From: a virus
IMG/VR virus record: IMGVR_UViG_3300042197_004429
Span: 62,001-126,000 of that record
Strand: one strand, 5' to 3'
DNA: 64,000 bases
A program made the translations under genes and the position numbers. Shown here piece by piece: positions 24,866-34,085 of this stretch (positions within the stretch are counted from its first letter, which is position 1; each line of letters starts with the position of its first letter). The notes below the pieces were generated by a model. That model ran no database searches, was not told where the DNA came from, and saw only the letters and a list, made by a program, of their open reading frames with translations.

Positions 24866-26410
24866 TTATAATTTAATATTGTTCTTGATTATTTCGTTTC
24901 CGAAAACAATAGCGTCTAACCCATTCATTTCTAGACACTGTTTTTTTGAAGAAACTATTGGCTTGCCCATGACATTAAATGAAGTGTTCAACAAAACAGG
25001 AACCCCACTCAGATCTTTGTATTCTTTAATCAATTGATAAAAGCAAGGGTTGTCTGACTCCTCCACCGTTTGAACCCTACAGGTTTTATCTATATGTGTT
25101 ATGGATGGTATTTTTTTTTCATCTAAAACTTTGCAAGCATATAGCATATATTTGCTTTGATTTATATCAAAGTAAGAACTTGAATCCTCCTGCAACACAG
25201 ATCCCGCAAATGGTCTCCATGGCTCTCTCATTTTGACTTTTTTATTTATTTCATCTTTGTTTAATTTGTTTATTGGAGACATAAGGATAGACCTATTTCC
25301 AAGCGCTCTTGGTCCTAATTCTCCTGAACCCTGAATCCAACCTATAATTTTATTTTCATTTAACATTTTTGCCATTAATTTTATAGTCTTATCTGTTGGA
25401 ATCTGTTCAATATTATCATCTTGCCAATATGGAAAACCAATGCGATTGAACTGGTTTTCTCCAAAGTATAATCTTAAAAACTCTAAGCAACCCAAAGGTA
25501 TTCCTCCGTCATAGCAATGTGGTATAGGGAACAAATTAGGGAATTCTTTTTTAATTTTTTGGTTGAATACGGTATTTTGAACACAGCCGCCGGAATAACT
25601 TATAATAGAATTTTTTTCTAAGTAAGAAAATGTGTTTTTTAAAATATAATTTAGCCAAAAATTATGCCACTCTGAATAAGTTTTATAAAATTCTTTTTTG
25701 ATCATCTCATGACATCTACACATCTCTGGCAACATGTATTTATAATTTTTTATATATTTGTTTATACGATTTGAATTTATGTCTAGTTCAAGAAGTTTGG
25801 GCAAACCGAATTCTTTTATTTGATCCTCTGAGTATGCTTGCAAACCCATTATTTTACCTGCGAAATCAATCCCTACGGCTCCTGTTTCTTTTGTTTCTTT
25901 TGCAGAAGCTCCGAACCCCATAAGACCAGCAATCGCCCGAAATTCTAAACCTACAGAAGAGCCAAATTCTTCATAAACAACCTCTGGATTTGTTTTTAGA
26001 TTCCTTATTACTGTTGTTGATTTTTCATTGTCGCCTTTTCCATCTATGCATACTCCATAATTTGTATTTGTTGTTGACACCACCGGCCAACAACTTAAGA
26101 TGTGGGCAAAGTGATGGTCAATATTAAAACTTCTTATACCCAAGCCCAATTTTTCAAGTTGCCCTTTGCAAAATAATTCTTTTTTCGAACACTTACCAAG
26201 CCCCGTTCTCCCCCCATCTGAATATGCTATACATTTAATGTCTTTTAATTTTATTCCCCAATCCTCTAAAGCTTTGTAAACAAAATTAAAATTTCCTTTT
26301 TGATGTTTAACTCCGTGAAGTCTCTCGAATTTTCTATATTTTATGTTGCCATCCACCGAAACGGCAACACTGGCGTCGTGTCCTAGATAAAAAGATACAA
26401 ATATTGACAT
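24866..26410 (-). CDS. O-carbamoyltransferase, NodU/CmcH family
   Basis: The N-terminal Kae1-like domain begins FVSFYLGHDASVAVSVDG and has the metal pair in FNIDHHFAHILSCWP. The C-terminal YrdC-like part has GWIQGSGELGPRALGNRSIL and PVLLNTSFNVMGKPIVSS. Such enzymes make carbamoyl-AMP from carbamoyl phosphate and ATP and pass it to a sugar hydroxyl. 514 aa is somewhat short of NodU but both domains are present. It is the most divergent of three carbamoyltransferases in the window. Confidence 0.93.
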   Translation of the reverse strand: MSIFVSFYLGHDASVAVSVDGNIKYRKFERLHGVKHQKGNFNFVYKALEDWGIKLKDIKCIAYSDGGRTGLGKCSKKELFCKGQLEKLGLGIRSFNIDHHFAHILSCWPVVSTTNTNYGVCIDGKGDNEKSTTVIRNLKTNPEVVYEEFGSSVGLEFRAIAGLMGFGASAKETKETGAVGIDFAGKIMGLQAYSEDQIKEFGLPKLLELDINSNRINKYIKNYKYMLPEMCRCHEMIKKEFYKTYSEWHNFWLNYILKNTFSYLEKNSIISYSGGCVQNTVFNQKIKKEFPNLFPIPHCYDGGIPLGCLEFLRLYFGENQFNRIGFPYWQDDNIEQIPTDKTIKLMAKMLNENKIIGWIQGSGELGPRALGNRSILMSPINKLNKDEINKKVKMREPWRPFAGSVLQEDSSSYFDINQSKYMLYACKVLDEKKIPSITHIDKTCRVQTVEESDNPCFYQLIKEYKDLSGVPVLLNTSFNVMGKPIVSSKKQCLEMNGLDAIVFGNEIIKNNIKL

Positions 26411-26416
26411 GTTAAT

Positions 26417-27070
26417 TTATAAAAAAAATTTTTGATTGTGCAAGGGTAAGTTTCTAATTTTTGAATTAGAATAAGAACATTTTTTCTCTTTTTGTTTTTG
26501 ATTTCTCCAATCAACATGTATTACATTAATGTAATTGGTTAGATTTTTTACATTTATATCACTCTCGACAGCAGCAGTCCTAAATCTACTTTCGCAATGC
26601 CAGTATCCTAGTTTAAAATCGCAATAAAATTCTTGAAGATTTTCTTTATATGCCCAAGCATCTTGAGAACACCTGGAATTAATTTTTTTTCCAGAGTTGT
26701 AAGATACTTCGCTTTCGATTATTTCGCCTTTTTTTGTTAAATCTTTTCTTGATAAAATTACTAAAGTGTTTTTCCAGTCAATTTTGAGTAAACAAACAAT
26801 AGTTTCATCAAAATACACATCTGAATTAGCTAAAATTTTTACACCTTTGGTTTTTTTTGAAAAATCAAACCAGTCTTTGTACGAAATTCTTTTATTGACT
26901 TCTACAAATTCAATTTTTTCTTTATCAAACAGGGGAGTGTCGCAATTTTTTTCAAAAAATAATACTATTTTGTTTACAAATTTATTTTTTAAATTTTTAT
27001 TCAAACAGTACAGGTTGTAACATTCTACTTCCGGCGTGCATTTAAATATTTGTTGGTAAAGAGTTATCAT
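26417..27070 (-). CDS. Glycosyltransferase-like protein of unknown specificity (217 aa)
   Basis: GVKILANSDVYFDETIVCLL near residue 74 resembles the NxDVYF box of small GT-A-like proteins, followed by SRCSQDAWAYKENLQEF and KLGYWHCESRFRTA. This set occurs in uncharacterised proteins of surface-glycan loci. The usual D-x-D is replaced by SDVY. It lies between a carbamoyltransferase and a GT8-like gene on the same strand with 3-6 bp gaps. The assignment is moderate. Confidence 0.5.
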   Translation of the reverse strand: MITLYQQIFKCTPEVECYNLYCLNKNLKNKFVNKIVLFFEKNCDTPLFDKEKIEFVEVNKRISYKDWFDFSKKTKGVKILANSDVYFDETIVCLLKIDWKNTLVILSRKDLTKKGEIIESEVSYNSGKKINSRCSQDAWAYKENLQEFYCDFKLGYWHCESRFRTAAVESDINVKNLTNYINVIHVDWRNQKQKEKKCSYSNSKIRNLPLHNQKFFL

Positions 27071-27073
27071 TTA

Positions 27074-27931
27074 TTATAGAAAATATTTTATTTTATTAAA
27101 ACTATAGATTTTATCCAAACAATACTTAATATTATAATTTTCACAATTATAATATTTTTTGTATAAATTTTTAATATTTTTTTCATTATAGTAATGAAAA
27201 ATTTTTATTTTTTTCGTATCTATGACACCCCCACCTGCAAAGACCTCTTCGATACTACTTGAAAAATTATATTCGTAATTCAAATTTTTAATCGGTATTC
27301 CAGACTCCAAAACAGACAGGCAAAGACATATCTGAGCTTTAAATTTATTTTTTAAATTATTTAAAGAATAAACATATTTTTTTATATAAGGTGCTAATTT
27401 ATGCATTAATTTTTTATTTAAAACTATAAAACCATTATTAAAATAACATGGCGGGCAATAGTCATTGTTTTTTATTTGTTTTTTGAATGATTTCAATTCA
27501 ATTTTTAGATTAAATTTTTTTAAAATAGTGTCCCAACTTAGTTGTTCTTTTTTAAAAGGACTTTCATGTGCTAAAACTCCGTAAATCCCCAACTCAGACC
27601 TAGCTTTTTTGATTATTTCTTTTAAAGAATCTAATACTAGGATGTCTGCATCCAGTAATACACAAACGGTCGATTTTGATTCTAAAAAATATCTTATTGC
27701 TCCGCTCCATTTTGGTTTTAAACCATCTTTATTTTCATAATAAACAACATTTGAGTTTTTTATTATGAAATTGTTTTTTATTTTTTGGTCTTTTGGCAAC
27801 ATTATTGTAAAATAATAATCATCAAGATCGCTAAAAAATTCTATTGATTTCATTAATGCAAAAACATTTTCTTCCATGTGTTCTTCTATTTTTAGGAAAA
27901 AATGAGCATCATTTTTTAAAGTTTTCATCAT
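27074..27931 (-). CDS. GT8-like glycosyltransferase
   Basis: KSTVCVLLDADILVLDSLKE (about residues 86-105) holds the D-x-D metal site, and CYFNNGFIVLNKKLMHKL near 160 is the acceptor-side NxG box of GT8 enzymes. YIKKYVYSL and HYYNEKN (the C-terminal HY region) also fit. 285 aa. It is the first gene of the minus-strand run down to 24124 and has an exact TATAAATA box 11 bp before its start. Confidence 0.75.
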   Translation of the reverse strand: MMKTLKNDAHFFLKIEEHMEENVFALMKSIEFFSDLDDYYFTIMLPKDQKIKNNFIIKNSNVVYYENKDGLKPKWSGAIRYFLESKSTVCVLLDADILVLDSLKEIIKKARSELGIYGVLAHESPFKKEQLSWDTILKKFNLKIELKSFKKQIKNNDYCPPCYFNNGFIVLNKKLMHKLAPYIKKYVYSLNNLKNKFKAQICLCLSVLESGIPIKNLNYEYNFSSSIEEVFAGGGVIDTKKIKIFHYYNEKNIKNLYKKYYNCENYNIKYCLDKIYSFNKIKYFL

Positions 27932-27942
27932 TTTAGTAAAAG

Positions 27943-27950
27943 TATTTATA
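27943..27950 (-). promoter_or_regulatory. TATAAATA late-promoter-like box (minus strand)
   Basis: The plus strand reads TATTTATA, so the minus strand carries TATAAATA, 11 bp before the ATG at 27931. It is the best-placed exact T4 late consensus in the window and could drive the four-gene minus-strand run. Confidence 0.5.
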
Positions 27951-28028
27951 ATTAAAAATAAAAAACAAGAGTCAATTATCCGTAAAATTTTGGAATAAAT
28001 TAAAAAAGATGCATTATATTAATGATAT

Positions 28029-28790
28029 GTGGAAAATATCCCGAGAAGCCATGGTGTAACATTGAATTTAAAATATATTGTTACCGGCACTGGTCGTTGC
28101 GGCACAGTTTTTTTGGCTCGTTTTTTAACGAGTGTGGGGGTTCCCTGCGGTCACGAATCAATTTTTGGCCCAGAAGGCTTAGAGTTAGCCAAATACAGAT
28201 CATCTGGTTTGTCCACACCTTGCTTAAGCTACTGTTCAAAAAATATTTTGAAAGGTGGCAAGTGGGAACCTCTTCCGGATTGGATCACAGAAATAGAAAA
28301 AATACAGGCTGATTCTAGTTACTTGGCTGCTCCTTTTCTTCAGGAAAGTTGTTTAGAAAATTGTAAGAAAATTCATTTAGTTAGAGATCCAATTAAGGTA
28401 ATTCATTCTTTTTGTAATCATATTGAATATTTCAAATCTGATGAGCCTAAAGATAAATTTGAAAAATTTATTTACGAGAATGTACCAGAGTTGCAAACAA
28501 AAATGCCCCAATATGATCGTGCTTGTTTGTTTTATGTTCTTTGGAACAATATGATAGAAAAAAATAACATCGATTTGTTTTACAGAGTAGAAGATCCAGT
28601 TAACGTTTTGTTTGATTTTTTAGATTTAGAAAAAAAAGAACACTTCTCGGATAACACCATAAACACTCATAAAAAATGGTCAAAAGAAAATTTTGATGTT
28701 CATTTGATAGAAAGCAAGGAAATAAAAAGTGAATTTGTAAAAATTGGCAGACGATACGGATACAAAATGGTGTCTGCGTTCATGGTTTAG
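28029..28790 (+). CDS. Sulfotransferase-like protein
   Basis: The first plausible in-frame start is GTG 28029. LKYIVTGTGRCGTVFLARFL (residues 14-33) is the PAPS 5'-loop and CKKIHLVRDPIKVIHSFCNH (about 112-131) the 3'-phosphate block. The segment between them is longer than in the other two sulfotransferases. It may sulfate a sugar or peptide. 253 aa, overlapping the convergent methyltransferase by 4 bp. Confidence 0.8.
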   Translation: MENIPRSHGVTLNLKYIVTGTGRCGTVFLARFLTSVGVPCGHESIFGPEGLELAKYRSSGLSTPCLSYCSKNILKGGKWEPLPDWITEIEKIQADSSYLAAPFLQESCLENCKKIHLVRDPIKVIHSFCNHIEYFKSDEPKDKFEKFIYENVPELQTKMPQYDRACLFYVLWNNMIEKNNIDLFYRVEDPVNVLFDFLDLEKKEHFSDNTINTHKKWSKENFDVHLIESKEIKSEFVKIGRRYGYKMVSAFMV

Positions 28791-29803
28791 TATATTTGCT
28801 TGTTTGCACTATCAGATGGCATTTCCAGAACATAGTCTATAAAATCAATTTCCATATAACTTTGTAAAACGTCTACATTTTGCCACACACGACACAATCT
28901 ATCTAAAATAGATTGATAATTTACAAAAAAGTCCTCCACACTGGTTTTGCTAACAAATTCATTTTTTACAAAAAGACCAGATTCTTTAAACCAGTGTCTG
29001 TATGTTTCAAGTGGATTTACAACTTTGATATTGGGTTCACTTTGTAGTCCCAAGCATCTCATTAATTCAATATCGTCTAAAATTAAATGAATAAACGCTT
29101 TGTTCTTGCTGGTGTAAAGATGCGACCCATGCCTGCTTGACCAAGGATGATTCCTGACATAAATTCTTCCTTCGCCGGAAAGTAATCCTGATGCTTGCCT
29201 CAAGGCTTCTATTGGGTCAATTAAAGAGATATGATCCAATACATCATGCATTAAAATAATATCAAATGGAGCATTACATTTTACTAAATCAAAGTTGCCC
29301 GCAAAGTGATTCGGATCGAATTGGTATTTACTTGCATCAACATCATACCCGATAGCCAAAGAACATTCACGAGTTAAAGCGGCTGGAATTGTGTGGCCTT
29401 CTCCACATCCAAAATCTAAAAATCTTTTGTTTTTCATTCTTTCGCCAATTAGCAAATCCATGATGCTATCGGCTCTTTTTTGTTTATCTTCATTTGTAAC
29501 ACAAAGAAGATGCGGCTCTACGGCGTAAGGCCACTCCTCGGTTTCTAAAAGTTTCCTTATTTCTTCCAGAGATTTTTCGTATTCGCTTGCTTGTGGTAAG
29601 CCATATTTTTTGAGGTTATTTGAAAGTTCCGCCATATCTCTTCGAATTTTGGCGTTTTCAAATAATAATTGTTTTTCTTGACTTTCTCGGAGTGCATTTA
29701 TTGATTCTTTGACTTCTTTTAAAACACCCATGAAACTTTCTAATTTTCTCAAATGAGCGTCTATTTCATACGCAATTCCGTCAATTCTTTTCATATCTAA
29801 CAT
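28787..29803 (-). CDS. Coiled-coil class I methyltransferase (paralog 1 of 3)
   Basis: Residues 5-75 form a long coiled coil (LRKLESFMGVLKEVKESINAL), then a linker with EEWPYAVEPHLL. The SAM domain carries RFLDFGCGEGHTIPAAL, FDIILMHDVLDHISLI and RIYVRNHPWSSRHGSHLY. The C-terminus ends MEIDFIDYVLE. The block order is shared with 30665-31705 and 35215-36180. Target unknown; the coiled coil may drive oligomerisation or hold it to a glycan-synthesis complex. Confidence 0.85.
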   Translation of the reverse strand: MLDMKRIDGIAYEIDAHLRKLESFMGVLKEVKESINALRESQEKQLLFENAKIRRDMAELSNNLKKYGLPQASEYEKSLEEIRKLLETEEWPYAVEPHLLCVTNEDKQKRADSIMDLLIGERMKNKRFLDFGCGEGHTIPAALTRECSLAIGYDVDASKYQFDPNHFAGNFDLVKCNAPFDIILMHDVLDHISLIDPIEALRQASGLLSGEGRIYVRNHPWSSRHGSHLYTSKNKAFIHLILDDIELMRCLGLQSEPNIKVVNPLETYRHWFKESGLFVKNEFVSKTSVEDFFVNYQSILDRLCRVWQNVDVLQSYMEIDFIDYVLEMPSDSANKQIY

Positions 29804-29850
29804 AACAATTATTCCAGATAAAAACTATAATAGAATAAAGGAGTAAAAAG

Positions 29851-30651
29851 ATGGCCAAACCGTTATTCCGCTGGACTTGCGGCAGTTGTTTGCAGCAAGG
29901 ATTGGATATTCTTGCTGAATCTATTAATCGAACAACAAAAAGTTTAGGTATACATAATTTTGATTGGGTTATATGTTACAACAACCTTTATAGAGACGAT
30001 CTTGCTTTTTTGCAAAAAGCAATAGGTGATAAGCCTATTCAACTAATAGCTCAAAATTGGTCAACTTGTCCGGTTGACGATAATTGCCAGAATCCTCGTC
30101 GCAAAGACGGTAGTTTTGAATGGAATGGCAATCGTTGTGGCGGAACCATGTGGAAGGTTTGTCCTCCGAGATTGCGAATGGAGACGCATGAAATTGTCAT
30201 GGACAACGATATAATTTTACTTAAAAAATTTCATCAAATTGATGATTTTTTAAATCAAACAAAAAAATGTCTAGTTTTAGAAGAACCCATTAGATTTTAT
30301 GGAAGATACGATTGTTTATTTGGAGACGCAACGACTTTTTTGAATTCAGGATTTATGGGTTTTCCACCAGGATACGATTATGGAGCCGAGTTGTTTAAAG
30401 TTTGGACAAAATATTCAAAATACATGAACCTAACACAGGCTGACGAGCAAGGTCTATTGATGTTCACCCTGGACCAGCAGCCCAATATTCGCATTAAAAA
30501 AGAACAAATGGTTGAAGTTTTAAATCGTGATTTCAAAGCCATCATAACAGGCCACGAAGAAGGAATACACTTTACTCAAGCAAATCGAATACCCAATCAC
30601 TTTGCCTGGAAAATGTATCAAGAAGTTATTGGAAATCACACTATAATCTAA
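29851..30651 (+). CDS. Glycosyltransferase-like protein (paralog of 62830-63543)
   Basis: A clear GGAG site at 29840-29843. KVCPPRLRMETHEIVMDNDI (about residues 105-124) contains the D-N-D metal-type box, followed by LLKKFHQIDDFL, RFYGRYDCLFG, FLNSGFMGFPPGYDY and ADEQGLLMFTL. The 62830-63543 protein shares every one of these blocks. The pattern is GT8-like GT-A. Sugar unknown. It leads a three-gene plus-strand operon. Confidence 0.7.
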   Translation: MAKPLFRWTCGSCLQQGLDILAESINRTTKSLGIHNFDWVICYNNLYRDDLAFLQKAIGDKPIQLIAQNWSTCPVDDNCQNPRRKDGSFEWNGNRCGGTMWKVCPPRLRMETHEIVMDNDIILLKKFHQIDDFLNQTKKCLVLEEPIRFYGRYDCLFGDATTFLNSGFMGFPPGYDYGAELFKVWTKYSKYMNLTQADEQGLLMFTLDQQPNIRIKKEQMVEVLNRDFKAIITGHEEGIHFTQANRIPNHFAWKMYQEVIGNHTII

Positions 30652-30664
30652 TAGGATTAAAAAA

Positions 30665-31705
30665 ATGAATGAAGTAGAAGTTCGCAGATATTTAAACGTG
30701 ATTAAGCGTGCTGTTTCGTTGATAGAAGGCATGCTAGATAACGATGACGGTGGGTTGCTTGAATCCCTAATGCCACAGAATATACAGGAAGTGGTGGCAA
30801 CAGCAGCGGCACAGGCTGTTGCTCAGGTCGTTGCGAACAAACCGATTGTCCAACAATCAACAAATCAAGTTGAGCAACCAGTTCAGGCGCAGCAGGAGCC
30901 AAAGCCTGTTAATGAAGCGGCAAAACTGGCACGCAAGAAACATATTGGCGATTTGATGGCGATTGATTGTTGGCCAGAGTCTGTTCCTCAATTCTTGGTT
31001 GCCAAAGATGCCTCTTTTGAAGATCAAGTGAATCGGGCAAATGCCGTTTTGGATATGCTTTTAGACAGACACGTGACGGGGTTGAATTTTCTAGACTTTG
31101 GTTGTGGCGAAGGGTGGATAGCCCAGCAAATATTGAAACGTGGTGCGATTGAGTCGATTGGCTATGATATCAAGCAATATGATTCTTGGTCTAATTTAAA
31201 AGACGTTAAGTTTACGACAAATTTTAACGACCTAAAGCCTAATTATTTCGATGTGATATTTTTATATGATGTTCTAGATCATTGTGAAGACCCTGTTTTT
31301 TTAATGAGTCAGGTGCAAAATTTAATTAAACCCAGTGGTGTTGTTTATGTTAGGTGTCACCCTTGGACAAGCAAACATGCAACTCATTTATACAAACAAG
31401 GTTTAAACAAAGCATATGTTCATCTTTTTATGTCATATGACGAATTAAAAGAATTAATTCAGCAAGATCCAAATTTTACACGCATGGAAAAAAACCCCGT
31501 CGAGGCTTACCACTGGTGGTTTAACAACTTCGACATCAAGAAAGAAAGAGAAGTAAAAGAGCCAGTGAATGGTTTTTTTCACGTTCCTGCTTTTAAAGAA
31601 TTGTTGGCAAATGAGCAACAAATTCCAATGAAAGATATCGACAACTTCTTGAGACTGATGGAGATACAGTTTGTTGATTTTTGTTTAGTTCCTAAAAAAT
31701 CATGA
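30665..31705 (+). CDS. Coiled-coil class I methyltransferase (paralog 2 of 3)
   Basis: An N-terminal helix (EVRRYLNVIKRAVSLIEGML) is followed by an Ala/Gln/Val-rich linker to about residue 80 (QSTNQVEQPVQAQQEP). The SAM domain has NFLDFGCGEGWIAQQIL (141-157), FDVIFLYDVLDHCEDPVF and VYVRCHPWTSKHATHLY, and the protein ends MEIQFVDFCLV. It overlaps the next glycosyltransferase by 4 bp. The HPW-[TS]-S-[KR]-H box is a subfamily signature shared by all three paralogs. Confidence 0.85.
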   Translation: MNEVEVRRYLNVIKRAVSLIEGMLDNDDGGLLESLMPQNIQEVVATAAAQAVAQVVANKPIVQQSTNQVEQPVQAQQEPKPVNEAAKLARKKHIGDLMAIDCWPESVPQFLVAKDASFEDQVNRANAVLDMLLDRHVTGLNFLDFGCGEGWIAQQILKRGAIESIGYDIKQYDSWSNLKDVKFTTNFNDLKPNYFDVIFLYDVLDHCEDPVFLMSQVQNLIKPSGVVYVRCHPWTSKHATHLYKQGLNKAYVHLFMSYDELKELIQQDPNFTRMEKNPVEAYHWWFNNFDIKKEREVKEPVNGFFHVPAFKELLANEQQIPMKDIDNFLRLMEIQFVDFCLVPKKS

Positions 31706-32514
31706 AAAAAAAATTAACTTTTGTTTTGATGACTTGCGGCGAACTTGCGGAGAAAAAATGTGTAGAGGCCATCAAACCCCACCTTCATGAAGTCGAATTT
31801 TTTGAAGTTAGAAATGTTTTTCCTCAAATAAAAGCTTTAAATCAAATGATAAAGAAAGTCAGAACCGACTTTTTTATTCCTTTAGATGCTGATATTGTGC
31901 TTGATAAAGATGCTTATCCAAGAATTAAAAACGCAATCAACAAAAATGAACATGATCCAAAGTGGCATTCGATTCTTTTTCCCTTGTATGACACACTCAC
32001 AGAGAAAAGGATATTGGCATTAAAGATTTTGAGAACCAAAGTAATGAAACAAAATCTTTTTAAACAAAGCGCCACACCCGATGTTGAGCATTATCAAAGA
32101 CTGACTGGTTTAGGCTATTCTTGTATTCACGATTATCTCAATCAAAGAACTATTGGAAAACATATTGTGGCTGGTAAACATTTTTGTTACCATAAATTTA
32201 GAGATGTTTATCAAACTTATAGAAATTATAATTTTGAGTGGGATAGTGGGGTTTTTATGGGGGGAAACGATCTAAGAAGTCACGCCAAAGCACATTATGA
32301 TTTTTTTATGAAAAAATGGACAAAAACGGGCAATAAAGATTATTTACATTGCATCGCAGGCATGATGGATGGCATACTTTCCCCTGTAGAAAACAAATCA
32401 AAAACTTTAAAATCAAAAAAATATAATATTAAAACAAAGTGGGCAATTCATGCTTTTTTAGATTGGTATATGGCACCAATGTCCACATCCAAATCAGGCA
32501 GCATGTTGTTTTAG
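31702..32514 (+). CDS. GT-A fold glycosyltransferase
   Basis: KLTFVLMTCGELAEKKCVEA starts the nucleotide-binding domain, and VRTDFFIPLDADIVLDKDAY (about residues 48-67) holds the D-x-D. GVFMGGNDLRSHAKAHYDFF near 185 is on the acceptor side. 270 aa. It is coupled to the methyltransferase by an ATGA overlap and overlaps the convergent gene by 4 bp. Confidence 0.72.
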   Translation: MKKKLTFVLMTCGELAEKKCVEAIKPHLHEVEFFEVRNVFPQIKALNQMIKKVRTDFFIPLDADIVLDKDAYPRIKNAINKNEHDPKWHSILFPLYDTLTEKRILALKILRTKVMKQNLFKQSATPDVEHYQRLTGLGYSCIHDYLNQRTIGKHIVAGKHFCYHKFRDVYQTYRNYNFEWDSGVFMGGNDLRSHAKAHYDFFMKKWTKTGNKDYLHCIAGMMDGILSPVENKSKTLKSKKYNIKTKWAIHAFLDWYMAPMSTSKSGSMLF

Positions 32515-33173
32515 GATTGATAAGGCATCGAAGCAAAATTAGGAACATTTGAGTTAGACAACGCAGTGGAGACAACATTCCTGGCCACGTTGTCCACACC
32601 GCCGGTTAGTTGACTTTGTTTTTCAAATTTTCTTTCCAACTCCACCGATTGTTTTTTAGCTTCTTCCATTAGTTGTTTCAATTTTTTTGTGTCCAGATCG
32701 TAATACGAACCTGTAGGATCTGGATTGCGTTTTATTACATTTATGCTTGGTGACATAGCCATTGTTAGTTGTACAAATTTTATTGAAGGATATCTTCCGA
32801 TGATATCTTTTTGTGGCAACTTGCTTAAAACTCCAGTTTTTTCATCGTATTCAATTCCTCGCATATACCGCTCAGAGGTTGCGTCATTCATGGGATTGTT
32901 TTTTCTGGCTTCGTAAGCTGAAAATGCATTCTCGGCCAATGCTGCCAACTTATCTAAAAGATCTTTTCTTTCTTCTAATTGTTTTTTTTCAGGCGTTGTT
33001 TCTTTTTGAAATTGCTGTAGTTGGCTTAGTGATTTAAAACCACCTACAGGAACTTTTGTGGGATCATATTTGTCGTGCATATCAGGAAACTGAAAATGAC
33101 CACTATAATACATTTCATTTTTTAGAAATGCTTTATTTTCATTAGAATAAAAAAATTCACGAAATTTTCTCAT
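32511..33173 (-). CDS. Hypothetical, possibly head-packaged protein with CTS-like N-terminus (220 aa)
   Basis: MRKFREFFYSNENKAF resembles the T4 capsid-targeting peptide. A charged coiled-coil stretch (LEERKDLLDKLAALAENAFS) lies near residue 66 and another (KQLMEEAKKQSVELERKF) near 170; the C-terminus is Asn/Ser-rich. There is no enzyme motif. It interrupts a glycan island on the opposite strand, which is odd for a structural gene. CTATATATTA lies just before its start. Confidence 0.6.
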   Translation of the reverse strand: MRKFREFFYSNENKAFLKNEMYYSGHFQFPDMHDKYDPTKVPVGGFKSLSQLQQFQKETTPEKKQLEERKDLLDKLAALAENAFSAYEARKNNPMNDATSERYMRGIEYDEKTGVLSKLPQKDIIGRYPSIKFVQLTMAMSPSINVIKRNPDPTGSYYDLDTKKLKQLMEEAKKQSVELERKFEKQSQLTGGVDNVARNVVSTALSNSNVPNFASMPYQS

Positions 33174-33212
33174 GTAATATATAGGCAGACTTCATCAGAT
33201 TAGAGGCAAAAA

Positions 33213-34085
33213 TTGATAAGCATTTTTATAATGTATTCGACCGACAGATTTCAAGCATTAGAATATACCATTTCTTGCTTGGAGCAAATGCCTTTATACT
33301 CGAAGTGCCAAAAAACATTAATTGTTGATGGGAAAATTGATCAAATTCCAAATGATTGGGAAAGCATACAGGTTCCTAGGATAAATGATGATTTTTGTTG
33401 GGGAAGAATGTGGGACGCTGGCGTTTGCTCTGCGAAATATGAAAAAATACTCTATCTAGATTCTGATCGCCTTCTTTCTAAGTCTTTTTTGAAATTGATT
33501 GAAGAATATGTAGTCGATAATGTTTTTGCGTTTACTTCTAAACATTTTATGATGAAAAATAAAATTTCTGTAGGTGAATGCAAAAAAGCCCTTCTAGAAG
33601 ACGACCTACAACAAATGTTTGTAAAAAATCCTGATATTTCTTCTTTTTTACAATACGAAACACGCCACGAACAACCCTTTCACGGTCCTGGAAAAAATGT
33701 TATGTCGGGAAGCACTGCTTTTACTAGGGACACCTATTTAAAACTTGGTGGTGTTGATCAATGGTATTGTGGTCACGGTGCATTTGCCGATAGTGATTTC
33801 CATATGCAAGCCGCTTGTACTGGTTGTAGTTTTTTGGATTTAGGCACACCAGAACTTCATTTTCCGCATGAAAAATTAGATAATCAAAATACCAGCCTAA
33901 CAGACAAGCAGATTTGGAAATTGAGTTTGGATAACTTTATTTATTATTGCATTAAATGGAAATTACCTATAGCCCTGGCTGAGAGTTTTGCCGTGAGATG
34001 CGAAATTAAAAAACCATCCTCTTACGTCAACAAGAAAGTTAAAGAGATCAAGGCAAACGCCAAGGTATTTTTTGAAAAAGTTTAG
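33213..34085 (+). CDS. GT2-type glycosyltransferase
   Basis: The start is TTG 33213 with AGAGG at 33202-33206; ATG 33231 is an alternative. YEKILYLDSDRLLSKSFLKL (about residues 75-94) has the DSD metal site, and MSGSTAFTRDTYLKLGGVDQ followed by GHGAFADSDFHMQ is the galactosyltransferase-like acceptor box also seen in 14375-15157. 290 aa. It overlaps the convergent GT2 gene by 38 bp. Confidence 0.8.
   Translation: MISIFIMYSTDRFQALEYTISCLEQMPLYSKCQKTLIVDGKIDQIPNDWESIQVPRINDDFCWGRMWDAGVCSAKYEKILYLDSDRLLSKSFLKLIEEYVVDNVFAFTSKHFMMKNKISVGECKKALLEDDLQQMFVKNPDISSFLQYETRHEQPFHGPGKNVMSGSTAFTRDTYLKLGGVDQWYCGHGAFADSDFHMQAACTGCSFLDLGTPELHFPHEKLDNQNTSLTDKQIWKLSLDNFIYYCIKWKLPIALAESFAVRCEIKKPSSYVNKKVKEIKANAKVFFEKV

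Noticed and set aside
28022-28312. 96-aa frame overlapping the sulfotransferase start
   Set aside because: Out of frame with a protein that has both PAPS motifs; it is a shadow.
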